From assembly GCA_014960805.1 (NCBI GenBank), contig CP063163.1, positions 1,443,584 through 1,507,583 on the forward strand: a stretch of 64,000 nt of DNA, given 5' to 3'. The stretch comes from Cytobacillus suaedae. Its GTDB lineage: Bacteria; Bacillota; Bacilli; Bacillales; Bacillaceae_L. The position numbers were made by a program, and so were the translations under genes. Position 1 is the stretch's first letter. The number at the start of each line of letters is the position of its first letter. The notes below the pieces were generated by a model. The model saw only the letters and a program-made list of their open reading frames with translations. It had not been told where the DNA came from and searched no databases. Shown here piece by piece: positions 42,819-52,261 of this stretch.

Positions 42819-43005
42819 GTATTCCGCCGGTAGCACTACAATAATTCAAATCCTACTAGTCTATCCAACAGATAAAGTTGATGTTTGCCAGGGGAGAGGT
42901 GGTTCAAACGTTACGTTTTCCTAGGCAAAACATGACGTATGGTGATGATAAAATGCTTGGTATAGATGAAAACACCAAGTTTTAATAGAATTTACTTTTT
43001 TTGAA

Positions 43006-43080
43006 AAAAACAGAGGGACGGATCTCATATTTCCTTCGTTTCATAAATCGAAGCAATCATAAGGTCCGTCCTTGTGTTTC
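43006..43080. repeat. REP-like palindromic element, copy 2
   Basis: CAGAGGGACGGATCTCATAT, TTCCTTCGTTT, then AAATCGAAGCAATCATAAGG, TCCGTCCTTGTGTTTC. Same element as at 36365 with more mismatches in the loop arms. Confidence 0.85.
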
Positions 43081-43149
43081 TTACCTTAAATAGTTTGAGT
43101 TTTATAAAATAAGAAGTAAAGTTAACGTAGGTTAGTTGGAGGATTCATC

Positions 43150-43317
43150 ATGAGATGTGGGTCAAAATGCTTTATTGTCGAAATGGAATTAAAGGGTCAA
43201 AAGCAATTTAAGTCAGTGAAAGCGAAGACTCCGATAGAAGCAAGAAAAGCCATTCGAGTAGAATACGGGGTAGAGGCTTCAATATTATCGGTAAGAGAAG
43301 AGAAAAAAGAATTTTAA
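43150..43317 (+). CDS. Small basic protein, 55 residues
   Basis: Starts ATG 43150 with TTGGAGGA seven bases before it and ends at its own strong terminator (43324-43369), so it is very likely a real gene. Sequence MRCGSKCFIVEMELKG, then ARKAIRVEYGVEASILSVRE. The layout (beta strand, helix, beta strand) with a Cys-x4-Cys start is compatible with a small binding domain. I do not recognise it. Confidence 0.7.
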   Translation: MRCGSKCFIVEMELKGQKQFKSVKAKTPIEARKAIRVEYGVEASILSVREEKKEF

Positions 43318-43323
43318 ACAATA

Positions 43324-43369
43324 AAGCCTAATTCTCCTGTTAATTAGGGAGGATTCGGCTTGTTTTTTT
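43324..43369 (+). terminator. Terminator of the 55-residue gene
   Basis: AAGCCTAATTCTCC pairs with GGAGGATTCGGCTT, then GTTTTTTT. The stem is related to the AAGCCTAAT hairpins at 35133, 37245 and 42223. Confidence 0.85.
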
Positions 43370-43714
43370 ACTTTTAGGTGAAAATATTCTCCATACTATA
43401 TAAGTTTCAGTGTATTACATATTTTATTTATTTATATGCTACACTCCATTACCTCCCTCTATGGACCTCCATTAAGAACCCAACACTTAAATTCAAAAGT
43501 GGTCTTACTTCGATTGTTAAGGTTATTTCAAAGTATAGTCTTTCGAGCTTTCCCTTCTAGTTGTATTTCACATGGTCGAGTACACATTTTTATCACCCTT
43601 TGTCTGTGGATATCATTTAATGAAACAAGGTATCATTTCAAGATTAATAGATTACTTTAGGAGATGAGTCTATTATTGGTTTTGGATGAAATATTATAGA
43701 AAAGGAGTTCTTAT
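43370..43714. other. Intergenic stretch with no gene seen
   Basis: 345 bases upstream of the PKD-domain gene. Open frames here are short, have no ribosome site and no coding-like composition. The sequence ends with AAAAGGAGTT, the ribosome site of the next gene. Confidence 0.5.
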
Positions 43715-45754
43715 ATGGAAGTAGGGCCGATTAGTGCGTTTGATGGATTTCCTGTGTGGTATAAGGATGAAAATGGTTTAAGGCTACAATTGAATGTTGA
43801 TCCGAGTGATCCGTATTCTCTTATTACTCCGTCAGATTTGCCAAATCCTTCTCAGCCTGTTTCGTTTCCTGATAATTATCCGGGAGAGGCATTTTATTTT
43901 GCTGCAGAAGCTGAGATGGAAACTGGTACAGGGGAAAGGGCACTTCTAGTTTTAGCGTTAGAAGCTGCCTTTGTAAATGAGGTTCCTAGCCCCGGGGAAC
44001 AAGTTGTATTTGGAAGAGTCCGTATCCGGGTAGGTGGTTTACAGCCTAATGTGGAATACACTGTTACTCATCCATATGGAGTGGACACATTTATCGCTGA
44101 ACCTGATGGTGACGGTTTTGGTGAAATTAATTTTACAGAGGATATCGGTGGAATGAATGGAGGAAGTTTTGAACTAGCTTTGAATAGTCGAATTCATCCA
44201 TTTTTGCGTTGGGACCCAACTGTTGAGCCAGCACCTCCAGAGGGATATATAGGGGATCCGAATACCCTGCATCCCTTAGTAGGCAGTGTGTTTACAGATC
44301 GTTTTGGAGAAGCTCAAAATATTTTTAGAATTGAAGGACCTGGTATTGGGGTGGGTTCACCTGATCGTGCAACAACACCGGGACTCAATCCTGATAACGC
44401 GATTGAAACACGTTTATTTTCAGTAACTGGAAAAATCTCAACGATATCTGGAGTCGATGTGACAAGAACGACTTACACTCAAAGTGATGCATCGGGTGGA
44501 TATATTGATGTGTTTGCCACATCTGATATCACGCCACAAACGATTGAAGTTTCTGGACAGGGATTGAATCCGACCGTATTACAAGGAGAAAATGGTCTTT
44601 ATTTTGCAAGGGTAGCTTATACAGGGGAGCTTCCACCTAGTACGGTGACAGTAACAAATACAAGTGACATTCCGCCAAGTATCAAAGAAGCTGTCCCGGT
44701 TGATTTTATTACGGGCAATGCAACCTATGATACTGATACTCAAACTCTATCCATTCTAGCAACATCAAGTGATTCTATTAATCCAGTTTTATTAACCGTC
44801 ACTGATTTTGGAATCGGCGATCTACCAATTCCAGATGATGGTGTACTAGAGCTTACTCTATCGAATATCCCAGCGAACATAACAATTCAATCTACAGCTG
44901 GAGGTGAAAGTATGTTTCCGCTTGCTGTAACGGGTTCAGCAATTAATCCAATTGGTGTAAAAGCCAATGCTGGTCCAGATCAAACTGTGACTTTCGGTTC
45001 TCAGGTTACACTGAACGGAACAAATTCAACAGGTCCAATCACTGCTTACCAGTGGAATCAGCTTGCAGGTTCTCCTGTCACATTGGTAGGCGAAAATACA
45101 GCTACACCTACTTTTACAGCACCTGATACGGCTACAGTTCTAACATTTGAATTGGTTGTGGAAGGGGAGGGTGGACCTTCTTCTGATACAGTGAATGTTG
45201 AAGTGATTGAGTTTGCTCCAGCACCTATCGCTAATGCTGGTCCAGACCAAACTGTCCGACAAGGATCTGTTGTGACATTGGATGGAAGTGTAACAGGTGA
45301 TGTAACAATTTATCAATGGACACAGCTTTCAGGTCAAGAAGTAGTGTTAACAGGTGCGGATACCCTAACACCTACATTTACTATGCCAAAACAAGTAACA
45401 ACCCTGGTGTTTGAGCTAACGGTAACAGGACCTGGAGGCACTTCTTCGGATGAGGTGGAGGTTTCTTCTACTCCTGATAACTTAACGGTTACTCGGGCTG
45501 AGTATAGAATTGATGACACAGAGTGGCGGATTTCAGGAACATCCGATGTACCTGGAGCGGGGGTAAGTGTAACGATTTATATCGGTGACACGATTGGTGG
45601 AACCGTGTTAGCGGTCGTAGAAGTGGATGCTCTTGGTGCATGGCAATATCGAGTTGAGCCATCGGAAATCCAGCCTGATGCCACGCGAGCCATTTCCCTT
45701 CAATCAAGCTCAGGTGGAACACTTATTAATGTTCCTTTAAATGTTCGCCAATAA
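43715..45754 (+). CDS. PKD-domain protein with no signal peptide, linked to a collagen-like protein
   Basis: 679 residues. Residues 1-410 form an acidic beta-rich region ([28 protein letters not shown]) without a recognised family. Two PKD-type Ig domains follow, each opening with ANAGPDQTV (about 417 and 507) and containing AYQWNQLAG or [10 protein letters not shown] last Ig-like domain ([20 protein letters not shown]) ends the protein. ATG follows AAAAGGAG. No signal peptide or anchor is visible, which fits a spore-surface rather than a Sec-exported protein. The collagen-like gene starts 19 bases later and is probably cotranscribed. Confidence 0.8.
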   Translation: MEVGPISAFDGFPVWYKDENGLRLQLNVDPSDPYSLITPSDLPNPSQPVSFPDNYPGEAFYFAAEAEMETGTGERALLVLALEAAFVNEVPSPGEQVVFGRVRIRVGGLQPNVEYTVTHPYGVDTFIAEPDGDGFGEINFTEDIGGMNGGSFELALNSRIHPFLRWDPTVEPAPPEGYIGDPNTLHPLVGSVFTDRFGEAQNIFRIEGPGIGVGSPDRATTPGLNPDNAIETRLFSVTGKISTISGVDVTRTTYTQSDASGGYIDVFATSDITPQTIEVSGQGLNPTVLQGENGLYFARVAYTGELPPSTVTVTNTSDIPPSIKEAVPVDFITGNATYDTDTQTLSILATSSDSINPVLLTVTDFGIGDLPIPDDGVLELTLSNIPANITIQSTAGGESMFPLAVTGSAINPIGVKANAGPDQTVTFGSQVTLNGTNSTGPITAYQWNQLAGSPVTLVGENTATPTFTAPDTATVLTFELVVEGEGGPSSDTVNVEVIEFAPAPIANAGPDQTVRQGSVVTLDGSVTGDVTIYQWTQLSGQEVVLTGADTLTPTFTMPKQVTTLVFELTVTGPGGTSSDEVEVSSTPDNLTVTRAEYRIDDTEWRISGTSDVPGAGVSVTIYIGDTIGGTVLAVVEVDALGAWQYRVEPSEIQPDATRAISLQSSSGGTLINVPLNVRQ

Positions 45755-45773
45755 AATGAAAGGAGAAAATGAT

Positions 45774-46358
45774 ATGGATTTTTGTCCATTATGCAAGGGT
45801 TGTGATGATTGTTGCAAATGCTGCATTGGACCAAGAGGACCTCGTGGTAAGCAAGGTACTCCGGGTCCGAAGGGAAAGCGGGGACCAAAAGGAAAACAGG
45901 GTCCTCCGGGTCCGAAGGGGGTACCAGGGCCAAAAGGCGAGCAAGGACCAATGGGACCACCAGGACCTCCAGGGCAACAGACTTCAACTTATGGTTTCGC
46001 GTATTCCCCATTAGAAAGTAATCAAAGTGGTCTTGTGAAATTTACAATAGCTGGTCCAATGGAAGCTGTTGATCTAACTTCGGAAGGATTAAAAGTTTCT
46101 AAAACTGGTACCTATCAAATAAGTTATAAAGTAACAGTAGAATCACAGTCCTCTTCTTCTGACACCCAAGCAGAATTTCAACTAGTAATTAATGATGTAA
46201 TAAGAGTTGTTTCTTCTCAAACAGAATCAACATCCTCTACAAATCTTTTCTCAACTCAGTTATTTTCATTATTAGCAGGAGATGTTATATCACTCGTAGC
46301 AGAAGTTCCAGAAGGATTAAGTTATAAGTTACCTTCGATACAGGTTGTTCAGTTATAA
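45774..46358 (+). CDS. BclA-like collagen repeat protein
   Basis: 194 residues from ATG 45774 (AAAGGAGAAAATGAT upstream). The N-terminus is Cys-rich ([17 protein letters not shown]), then 17 Gly-x-y triplets ([16 protein letters not shown] onward) with many Lys, then a C1q/TNF-like domain of about 130 residues ([41 protein letters not shown]), the layout of exosporium glycoproteins such as BclA. The Cys cluster at the start is unusual and may crosslink the protein into the spore coat (inference). Confidence 0.85.
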   Translation: MDFCPLCKGCDDCCKCCIGPRGPRGKQGTPGPKGKRGPKGKQGPPGPKGVPGPKGEQGPMGPPGPPGQQTSTYGFAYSPLESNQSGLVKFTIAGPMEAVDLTSEGLKVSKTGTYQISYKVTVESQSSSSDTQAEFQLVINDVIRVVSSQTESTSSTNLFSTQLFSLLAGDVISLVAEVPEGLSYKLPSIQVVQL

Positions 46359-46362
46359 CAGA

Positions 46363-46437
46363 CAAAATATAGGGACGAATCTCATGTTTCTTTCGTTTAG
46401 CAAAACGAAGATAACATAAGGTCCGTCCCCGTGTTTC
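46363..46437. repeat. REP-like palindromic element, copy 3
   Basis: AGGGACGAATCTCATGTTTC, TTTCGTTTAGCAAAACGAAG, ATAACATAAGGTCCGTCCCC, GTGTTTC. Starts 5 bases after the collagen-like gene's stop. Confidence 0.85.
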
Positions 46438-46552
46438 ATGTAGTTTACGAAATATGGTATTTTACTTTAACAGACAAATTAAAATAGTTAATTTGACTAG
46501 AATGTCAGCAAAATAGAGAAGATAGGTTTAAAAGATTACGGGAGATTTGTAA

Positions 46553-47104
46553 ATGGATCTTTATAAAAAAATAACCCAATTAAATGAGAAGCTGATTGAC
46601 CTACATAAGGAGTATTGGCACAAAGAAGTTGTATTTACTTTTGAATGGTGGTTTGTCATTGGAACTTTAATTCTGCCATGGATAATCTGGTGGAAGTTGG
46701 TTGACAAAAGCAGAATTAAAGAAATTAGTTATGTTGGAGTCATGATTATGGTACTTTCATTTTTATTAGACCAATTGGGTGCTGCGTTGTTACTTTGGAG
46801 TTACCCTATAACTCTTACTCCGCTTTCTAGAGAAGTGTTTGATCCAGCTGATTTTGCTATTCTACCCTTGTGTTATATGATGATTTATCAATATTTCCCT
46901 AAATGGAAAGTGTATAGTTTGGCGATGATACTATTTGGTTTCTTTGGTGCTTATGTTGGTGGGAATCTTTATGAATGGTTAGGCATTTATAAAATATATC
47001 ATTGGAAACATATCTATTCAGTTCCTATCTATTTTCTTATTGGAGTGTTCGTTAAATATGTGATGAATAAACTTACAAGTATTGAAAATAAACGATACGA
47101 ATAA
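46553..47104 (+). CDS. CBO0543-like membrane protein
   Basis: 183 residues; N-terminal helix (NEKLIDLHKEYWHKEVVFTFEWW) and five membrane helices. ILPWIIWWKLVDKSRIKEIS and WSYPITLTPLSRE parallel the protein at 32613-33215, so the two are paralogues. Function unknown. ATG lies after GGGAGATTTGTAA. Confidence 0.7.
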   Translation: MDLYKKITQLNEKLIDLHKEYWHKEVVFTFEWWFVIGTLILPWIIWWKLVDKSRIKEISYVGVMIMVLSFLLDQLGAALLLWSYPITLTPLSREVFDPADFAILPLCYMMIYQYFPKWKVYSLAMILFGFFGAYVGGNLYEWLGIYKIYHWKHIYSVPIYFLIGVFVKYVMNKLTSIENKRYE

Positions 47105-47141
47105 GGCACAATTAGTGAAAATATTCTAGTATAACTTACAA

Positions 47142-47172
47142 GATGAACGTTAAAATCGTTTAAATGTTCATC
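47142..47172. terminator. Convergent terminator-like hairpin
   Basis: GATGAAC...GTTCATC with A/T pairs inside (GTTAAAATCGTTTAAAT), between converging genes. Confidence 0.5.
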
Positions 47173-47190
47173 ATTAAAATCCTTCTAAAG

Positions 47191-47721
47191 TTATTCTGAA
47201 AGTCCAATATAAAGATGATCATATGGACATATAGGAGTGATTGTTGTGTGATCAATTGTGCTTTCATCAAACACTAATGCGTGATTTTTCCAAAAAAACA
47301 AAGACTCGGCGAGGTCTTTTTTTGTTATGATGCTAGGATCTTCAGGTTCTTTATATGCCCCTGTGCCAGGAAACATCGTGATTAAAAAGTACTTATTGTT
47401 ATCATCTCTACTTCTGTTAAGGATCACCACAAAGGAACTGGTTATGCTACCCTTTCTATTTTTAACAAACCTAGTATAAATCTCTCTCTCTTTTCGCTTA
47501 GCATAAACGATTTCTGAATCTTCATCCGTGTTTACCAATGATGAAATACCAATCGGTTCGGGTGAATTAATAATTATTTTTTCAAATTGATTTGATAAGT
47601 TATCGAAATATCCTTCTTGCTCATAGCTTCTTAGCATTTCTTTCCAATCAAAAAAGAAATCATTATGATGAACTTCCATATGAATTTCACATTTATTTGA
47701 AATAATTATTTTCTTTTTCAT
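47191..47721 (-). CDS. Unrecognised protein, 176 residues
   Basis: No signal peptide or membrane segment. The middle part has TRFVKNRKGSITSSFVVILN, then YFLITMFPGTGAYKEPEDPS, a pattern of strands ending in a Pro-rich turn that recalls some small RNase-like (BECR-fold) domains, but I cannot support that call. Start ATG 47721 has weak GGAG nearby. Described as a hypothetical gene. Confidence 0.6.
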   Translation of the reverse strand: MKKKIIISNKCEIHMEVHHNDFFFDWKEMLRSYEQEGYFDNLSNQFEKIIINSPEPIGISSLVNTDEDSEIVYAKRKEREIYTRFVKNRKGSITSSFVVILNRSRDDNNKYFLITMFPGTGAYKEPEDPSIITKKDLAESLFFWKNHALVFDESTIDHTTITPICPYDHLYIGLSE

Positions 47722-47887
47722 GACCCTTTAAACTCCTCTAAAATACGATAAGAATATACGCTTTTCGTTTAGTTGGTTATTAGTTTCTTACGGAACTATT
47801 TATTTATACAAATTCAAAATCATAAAGGTCAAGAATGAATTTTAAACCACTTGCTATTAGACTTTAGAAGAATTTTACAAAATGTGA

Positions 47888-47948
47888 TTGACAAGTTTAG
47901 TGTATGAACCATATAATACACCTATGATGTATGAACCACTTAATACAC
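47888..47948 (+). promoter_or_regulatory. Promoter and doubled operator of the GntR-ABC operon
   Basis: TTGACA (47888-47893), 18-base spacer, TATAAT (47912-47917). GTGTAT-N10-ATACAC (47900-47921) covers spacer and -10. ATGTAT-N10-ATACAC (47927-47948) is a second copy 27 bp on, with GAACCA common to both. B. subtilis YtrA binds a GTGTA...TACAC inverted repeat, so the GntR protein next door is the probable ligand. Confidence 0.82.
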
Positions 47949-47996
47949 ACACCTAGGTAGAATAGTTATCCAAAAGTTCATATAGGAGTTGTTTCA

Positions 47997-48377
47997 ATGA
48001 ATGTAAATTTTAATAATCGTGATCCTGTTTATTTGCAGATTGTTCGTTATTTTAAGGAAAAGATTGCAATTGGAGAATTGGAGCCGGGAGTAGAAATCCC
48101 ATCAAGACGGGAGCTTGCCAATCGAATGAAAGTGAATCCTAATACAGCGCAGCGGGCGTATAAGGAAATGGAGGAACAAGGGTTGATTTATACAGAGAAG
48201 AATTACCCTAGTAAAATTACAACAGATAGTAAGGTATTAGGAAAGGTAAGAGAAGAGTTGCTAATTGAGGCAGTTGATCAGTTTGTCACATCGGTTCGTT
48301 CGATTAATGCGCCAGTTGAGGAGCTTCTTGAACTAGTTAGAGATAAGTATACGTCTGTTGATGATAAGGAGGCTTAA
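47997..48377 (+). CDS. GntR-family regulator (YtrA subfamily)
   Basis: 126 residues: RDPVYLQIVRYFKEKIAIGE, LEPGVEIPSRRELANRMKVN and TAQRAYKEMEEQGLIYTEKN, a winged helix followed by a short C-terminal helix, as in YtrA. ATG follows AGGAGTTGTTTCA. First gene of the ABC operon; autoregulation through the doubled operator is inferred. Confidence 0.9.
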   Translation: MNVNFNNRDPVYLQIVRYFKEKIAIGELEPGVEIPSRRELANRMKVNPNTAQRAYKEMEEQGLIYTEKNYPSKITTDSKVLGKVREELLIEAVDQFVTSVRSINAPVEELLELVRDKYTSVDDKEA

Positions 48378-48379
48378 CC

Positions 48380-49069
48380 ATGATTGAAGTAATAGGTGTT
48401 GAAAAGAAATACGGGTTTAAGAAAATTTTAAAAGGTGTATCTTTTACAGCAAACAAGGGTGAAATTACGTGTTTAATTGGAATTAATGGAGTTGGGAAGA
48501 CGACCATTTTAAATGCAATTATGGCACTTACCCCTATTAGTAAGGGACAAATCCTAATCGATGGGGAACCGCTACATAAAGAATCGTTCGAAAAAATTAC
48601 CTTTATTCCAGATACAATCACGATGCTACCACACATGACAATTGCAGAGTCCGTGGAGTTCATGAAGGACTTTTATACATGTTGGAATCAGGAGCGTGCG
48701 AATGAACTACTTGGTTTTTTCAGATTAAATCAAAGTGATCGAATCTCGTCACTATCAAAAGGAAATAAGGCAAAGGTGAATCTCTTACTTGGGCTAGCGC
48801 TTGATGTTGATTATGTATTAATGGATGAGCCGTTCTCTGGAATTGACATGTTCAGTCGTGAGGAAATTGCGAATGTATTCACAAGTCATTTGATTGAGAA
48901 TCGAGGCGTAATCATTACAACTCATGAAATTGGAGATATTGAGCATTTAATAGATAAAGTTGTTTTACTCGATGACGGAATGGTAACAAAAGAGTTTAGC
49001 GCAGAAGAAGCACGTGAAATGGAAGGGAAATCTGTCATTGATGTGATGAGAGAGGTGTATCAACGATGA
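48380..49069 (+). CDS. ABC transporter ATPase (YtrB-like)
   Basis: 229 residues. Walker A LIGINGVGKTTIL (32-44), signature LSKGNKAKVNL (Q-loop and signature diverged from LSGGQ), Walker B VLMDEPFSGID and H-loop TTHEIGDIEHL. Starts 2 bases after gntR and overlaps the permease by 4 bases. Substrate unknown; YtrB-type exporters respond to cell-wall antibiotics. Confidence 0.9.
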   Translation: MIEVIGVEKKYGFKKILKGVSFTANKGEITCLIGINGVGKTTILNAIMALTPISKGQILIDGEPLHKESFEKITFIPDTITMLPHMTIAESVEFMKDFYTCWNQERANELLGFFRLNQSDRISSLSKGNKAKVNLLLGLALDVDYVLMDEPFSGIDMFSREEIANVFTSHLIENRGVIITTHEIGDIEHLIDKVVLLDDGMVTKEFSAEEAREMEGKSVIDVMREVYQR

Positions 49070-49899
49070 TAAATTACATGAAGTTACTAAATTTTGAATT
49101 TAATAGAGTTGCAAAACTATTTGCAGTCTTACTTGGAATAACGCTTGTTTCACAGATGATAGGCGTGATTGTCGAATCAAAAAGCTATCTTTCAATGGCG
49201 AATGAACAAATGTTTGAACAGATGATGTCAAGTGCTCAGTTTCTAGAGTCCCACGGCCAAATGAGTTTATTACAAGTAGTTAGAAGCATTTGGTTCATGG
49301 GTCCTATCGCATTATGCGTGGCTGGTATAGGATTTTACATCTTTCTGATTTGGTATCGCGATTGGTTTGGAAAAAACACATTTATTTACCGATTATTAAT
49401 GCTACCAACATCAAGATTGAATATCTTTTATGCCAAGATTACAACGATCCTTATCTTAACGATTGGCTTAGTTGCCTTTCAACTAATTCTACTACCAATC
49501 GAGATGTGGGTAATGAAGCTGATAGTTCCAGCTGAGTTCAGGATCGATATAGGTATATATCAAATTCTGACTAGTATGCCAGAGCTATCGATTATAATTC
49601 CAACTAGTTTTATTGAACTGATTCTATTTTATGGAGCAGGAGTAATGAGTGTATCCATTCTATTCACTGCCATTTTACTGGAAAGAAGTTTTAAGTGGAA
49701 AGGGATTTTTGCTGGTGTATTGTATGGCGGTGGAGCTATCCTTGTATTAATTTTGCCCATTCTATTACACGAGTTTGTTCTTAATCAATTCTTCTATCCT
49801 ATTGAATTGTTTGTGCTAGTCGTTTTGATGGGCGTACTTATACTCGCAGCATCCATTTGGTTTAGTGGATTTTTATTAAGGAAAAAGATTACCGTATAA
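49066..49899 (+). CDS. ABC transporter permease (six helices)
   Basis: 277 residues with helices at about 17-36, 80-105, 122-150, 175-205, 220-240 and 250-272. It overlaps the ATPase gene (ATGA). No family-specific motif beyond the ABC2-type pattern; pairs with the ATPase upstream. Confidence 0.82.
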   Translation: MINYMKLLNFEFNRVAKLFAVLLGITLVSQMIGVIVESKSYLSMANEQMFEQMMSSAQFLESHGQMSLLQVVRSIWFMGPIALCVAGIGFYIFLIWYRDWFGKNTFIYRLLMLPTSRLNIFYAKITTILILTIGLVAFQLILLPIEMWVMKLIVPAEFRIDIGIYQILTSMPELSIIIPTSFIELILFYGAGVMSVSILFTAILLERSFKWKGIFAGVLYGGGAILVLILPILLHEFVLNQFFYPIELFVLVVLMGVLILAASIWFSGFLLRKKITV

Positions 49900-49911
49900 G
49901 GAGTGTGGAAC

Positions 49912-51123
49912 ATGAGAAAATACTGGAAAACGACTGCAATTATTGCTGTAATCGTGCTTAGCATAGGAACATTCTATGTGAATTCTGCTTGGTCAGCTGA
50001 AGAATTCCCAGAGTTAGAGATTCAAACTGTAAGCGGTAATCCCGAAGAGATAGAGTCATTGGTGTTGGAAGGATTACTTACAGATATGTCCTATAGGAGC
50101 TATGTAAGTTCAAACATCAAAATTAGTGCTGAAGGGTCAGTCTACGATAAAAGAACTTTTCTAAATCAAGTGATAGGAAATTACCCGATGGTAATCCAAG
50201 AGTTGCAAGAAAAATATCGTACCTTTATGCGTGGTAAAAGTATTTGGGCTGAATCATATTTTGAAAACGACCAGGTACTTGCTTATGCAATGGTGAATGA
50301 TAGTGGCTTATTAGGGTCCCGAGATTTTCCAATTGAAATTTCTGTTTTAAATAAAGAAAATAATAAGACGAACTCGTTCACGGTTGAAGTTCCTGACAGT
50401 AAAAAATTTAATTATATTCACGTTGAAGATGTACAAATGATTGGAGAAGACTTAGTTCTGATCACACGAAATTTGAAGAGAAACAATCATCACTCTTATG
50501 GAGAGCACTATCTTTATACAATTGATTTAGCAAATCAAAAAATCAGCCACCAAGAACTGATTGTTCAAGTTCCTAAGAGTGAAAATGATACCTATACCCA
50601 TGTTAGTTTAATACAATCAAGCCCTACAAGTGCGAATGAAAACCTGATTTTTCAACTAACGGAAGAAAAAGTCATAGAAGAGAAGGAATCAGATAGAGTA
50701 GTAGAGTCAACACAAGAAATTATTTCCTTTAACTTAGAAACAAAAGAAAAAGAAACGGTAAATGTATCAGATTCCGGTACAAATGAGACCCAACTTAGTT
50801 TATTTGATGGTGTCCTTTACCATACGAGTATAGTTGAGCATGAGCTTGTAGTCACTTTATATCATTTAGAGGATAATCAAGCTTCCAAAGAATTTCGTAT
50901 TCCACTAAGCAAAAAAGGTCAAGCACACCATCAAATCGTTACCGTTAAAGACGGTAAACTTTATGCTGCAACTTCACAAATGAATTCTAACCAGAATATA
51001 GATGTAATTGTCGCAGACGTAACAACAGGAGAAGCCCTTTTTACCGGCCAGGTTGTGTTCAAGGATTCAGCCAAAGAAAAGCCTAAATTCGAATTATATC
51101 TGCATGAACTATTTGTAAAATAG
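49912..51123 (+). CDS. Exported or membrane-anchored protein of the ABC operon
   Basis: 403 residues from ATG 49912, with AAGGAGTGTGGAAC before it (GTG 49903 is rejected). Single N-terminal hydrophobic segment (TTAIIAVIVLSIGTFYVNSA), then a large extracellular-looking domain of repeated beta segments. Similar C-terminal partners of small ABC operons sense wall stress; that is inference. Confidence 0.75.
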   Translation: MRKYWKTTAIIAVIVLSIGTFYVNSAWSAEEFPELEIQTVSGNPEEIESLVLEGLLTDMSYRSYVSSNIKISAEGSVYDKRTFLNQVIGNYPMVIQELQEKYRTFMRGKSIWAESYFENDQVLAYAMVNDSGLLGSRDFPIEISVLNKENNKTNSFTVEVPDSKKFNYIHVEDVQMIGEDLVLITRNLKRNNHHSYGEHYLYTIDLANQKISHQELIVQVPKSENDTYTHVSLIQSSPTSANENLIFQLTEEKVIEEKESDRVVESTQEIISFNLETKEKETVNVSDSGTNETQLSLFDGVLYHTSIVEHELVVTLYHLEDNQASKEFRIPLSKKGQAHHQIVTVKDGKLYAATSQMNSNQNIDVIVADVTTGEALFTGQVVFKDSAKEKPKFELYLHELFVK

Positions 51124-51219
51124 AGATAAATGTACGGTAGAATCCTTCCTGCTTTTTTAAAGGGTTGAACGTAAGGAGAGTGTGAAATCTCTTTTTTCTA
51201 GAAAAAGAGGAGGGGTACT

Positions 51220-51753
51220 GTGAAAACCCAATCAATAAGTGATACAAATGTTAGTGAGCTATATATGGAATATAAAAAGAAAGTGTATCGAATAGCACTA
51301 TCTTATGTCAAAGATAACTATATAGCTGAAGACCTTACCCATGAAATTCTAATAAAATGCTATTTAGCACATAAATCCTTTAACGGCAAATGCTCTTTTG
51401 GTACCTGGATGTATCGAATTGCTACCAATCATTGTATAGACTATTTACGAAAAGGCTACCGGCATCGTGATGTGCTGCATGATGATATCGAGGTCTTTAT
51501 GGATAAGGAAGAGTGTACACCTGAAACAGAGGTGTTAGATCGTTGTGATTATGAAGAAGTTTTAGATAAATTAAGATTGCTGCCTTCAAAGTATCAAGAG
51601 GTCCTTAAACTCTACTACTTAAAAAATCAATCGTTAAAAGAAATCGAACAACATTTGAATATTAACCTGTCAACTATAAAAACAAGGATGCTTCGGGCAA
51701 AAAAGATGTTGAGGGAGATGTATTTGAATGTAGAAGAGCCAGAGATTATATAG
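51220..51753 (+). CDS. ECF-type RNA polymerase sigma factor
   Basis: 177 residues from GTG 51220 after AGAGGAGGGG. Region 2: YRIALSYVKDNYIAEDLTHE and FGTWMYRIATNHCIDYLRKG; region 4: KLRLLPSKYQEVLKLYYLKN and INLSTIKTRMLRAKKML. No anti-sigma gene follows. The terminator overlaps its last codons. Confidence 0.9.
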   Translation: MKTQSISDTNVSELYMEYKKKVYRIALSYVKDNYIAEDLTHEILIKCYLAHKSFNGKCSFGTWMYRIATNHCIDYLRKGYRHRDVLHDDIEVFMDKEECTPETEVLDRCDYEEVLDKLRLLPSKYQEVLKLYYLKNQSLKEIEQHLNINLSTIKTRMLRAKKMLREMYLNVEEPEII

Positions 51754-51770
51754 TGATCTCTGGCTTTTTT
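51737..51770 (+). terminator. Terminator of the ECF sigma gene
   Basis: AGCCAGAGAT pairs with ATCTCTGGCT, then TTTTT. The stem lies across the stop codon. Confidence 0.88.
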
Positions 51771-51776
51771 GTGGTT

Positions 51777-52004
51777 TTAACTTTCCCTTCTAAAGCGAAG
51801 ATTGGGCCATCTACTAGGCACAAATCCCCCTGTCGTGTGTTGGCCATATACGGTTGTAAATGGATTAGATAATGGTGAGTGTTCAACATATGTTTGAAAA
51901 CTTCCAGGAAATTCAACGTCAATCCAATGTATTGGAGGATAATAGGTTTGCATCATTGGGTAATAGGGTCTGTTATAAAAAGCAGGATTCGGATAAAAAA
52001 ACAT
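51777..52004 (-). CDS. Tyr/Pro-rich small protein, possible spore coat protein
   Basis: 75 residues from ATG 52004 with AAGGAG 11 bases before it. FFYPNPAFYNRPYYPMMQTY, YPPIHWIDVEFPGSFQ, then RWPNLRFRRES. The composition (Tyr, Pro, Phe) resembles small coat proteins, but no family is recognised. It is convergent with the sigma factor gene. Confidence 0.55.
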   Translation of the reverse strand: MFFYPNPAFYNRPYYPMMQTYYPPIHWIDVEFPGSFQTYVEHSPLSNPFTTVYGQHTTGGFVPSRWPNLRFRRES

Positions 52005-52261
52005 GGTACTGAGCACTCCTTATTTTTTTTATCAATTACCTTACTGTATTCCAAAAGAAAGCTATGGGTATAGTTGTTTTACTTATTTTGTCAAAACAGC
52101 CTAAACAGATCTTCAGAAAAGCTGGGACGGACCTTCTTCCCATACAAGTTACCCAAGAACAAATAGAAGTTTTAGAAAGTATAGATGTTTTCTTTTGTAT
52201 TTTTTGGTTAGAATGAACTAGGGACATTTTTAATGTACACTATTATTAGGGAGTGAATGAT

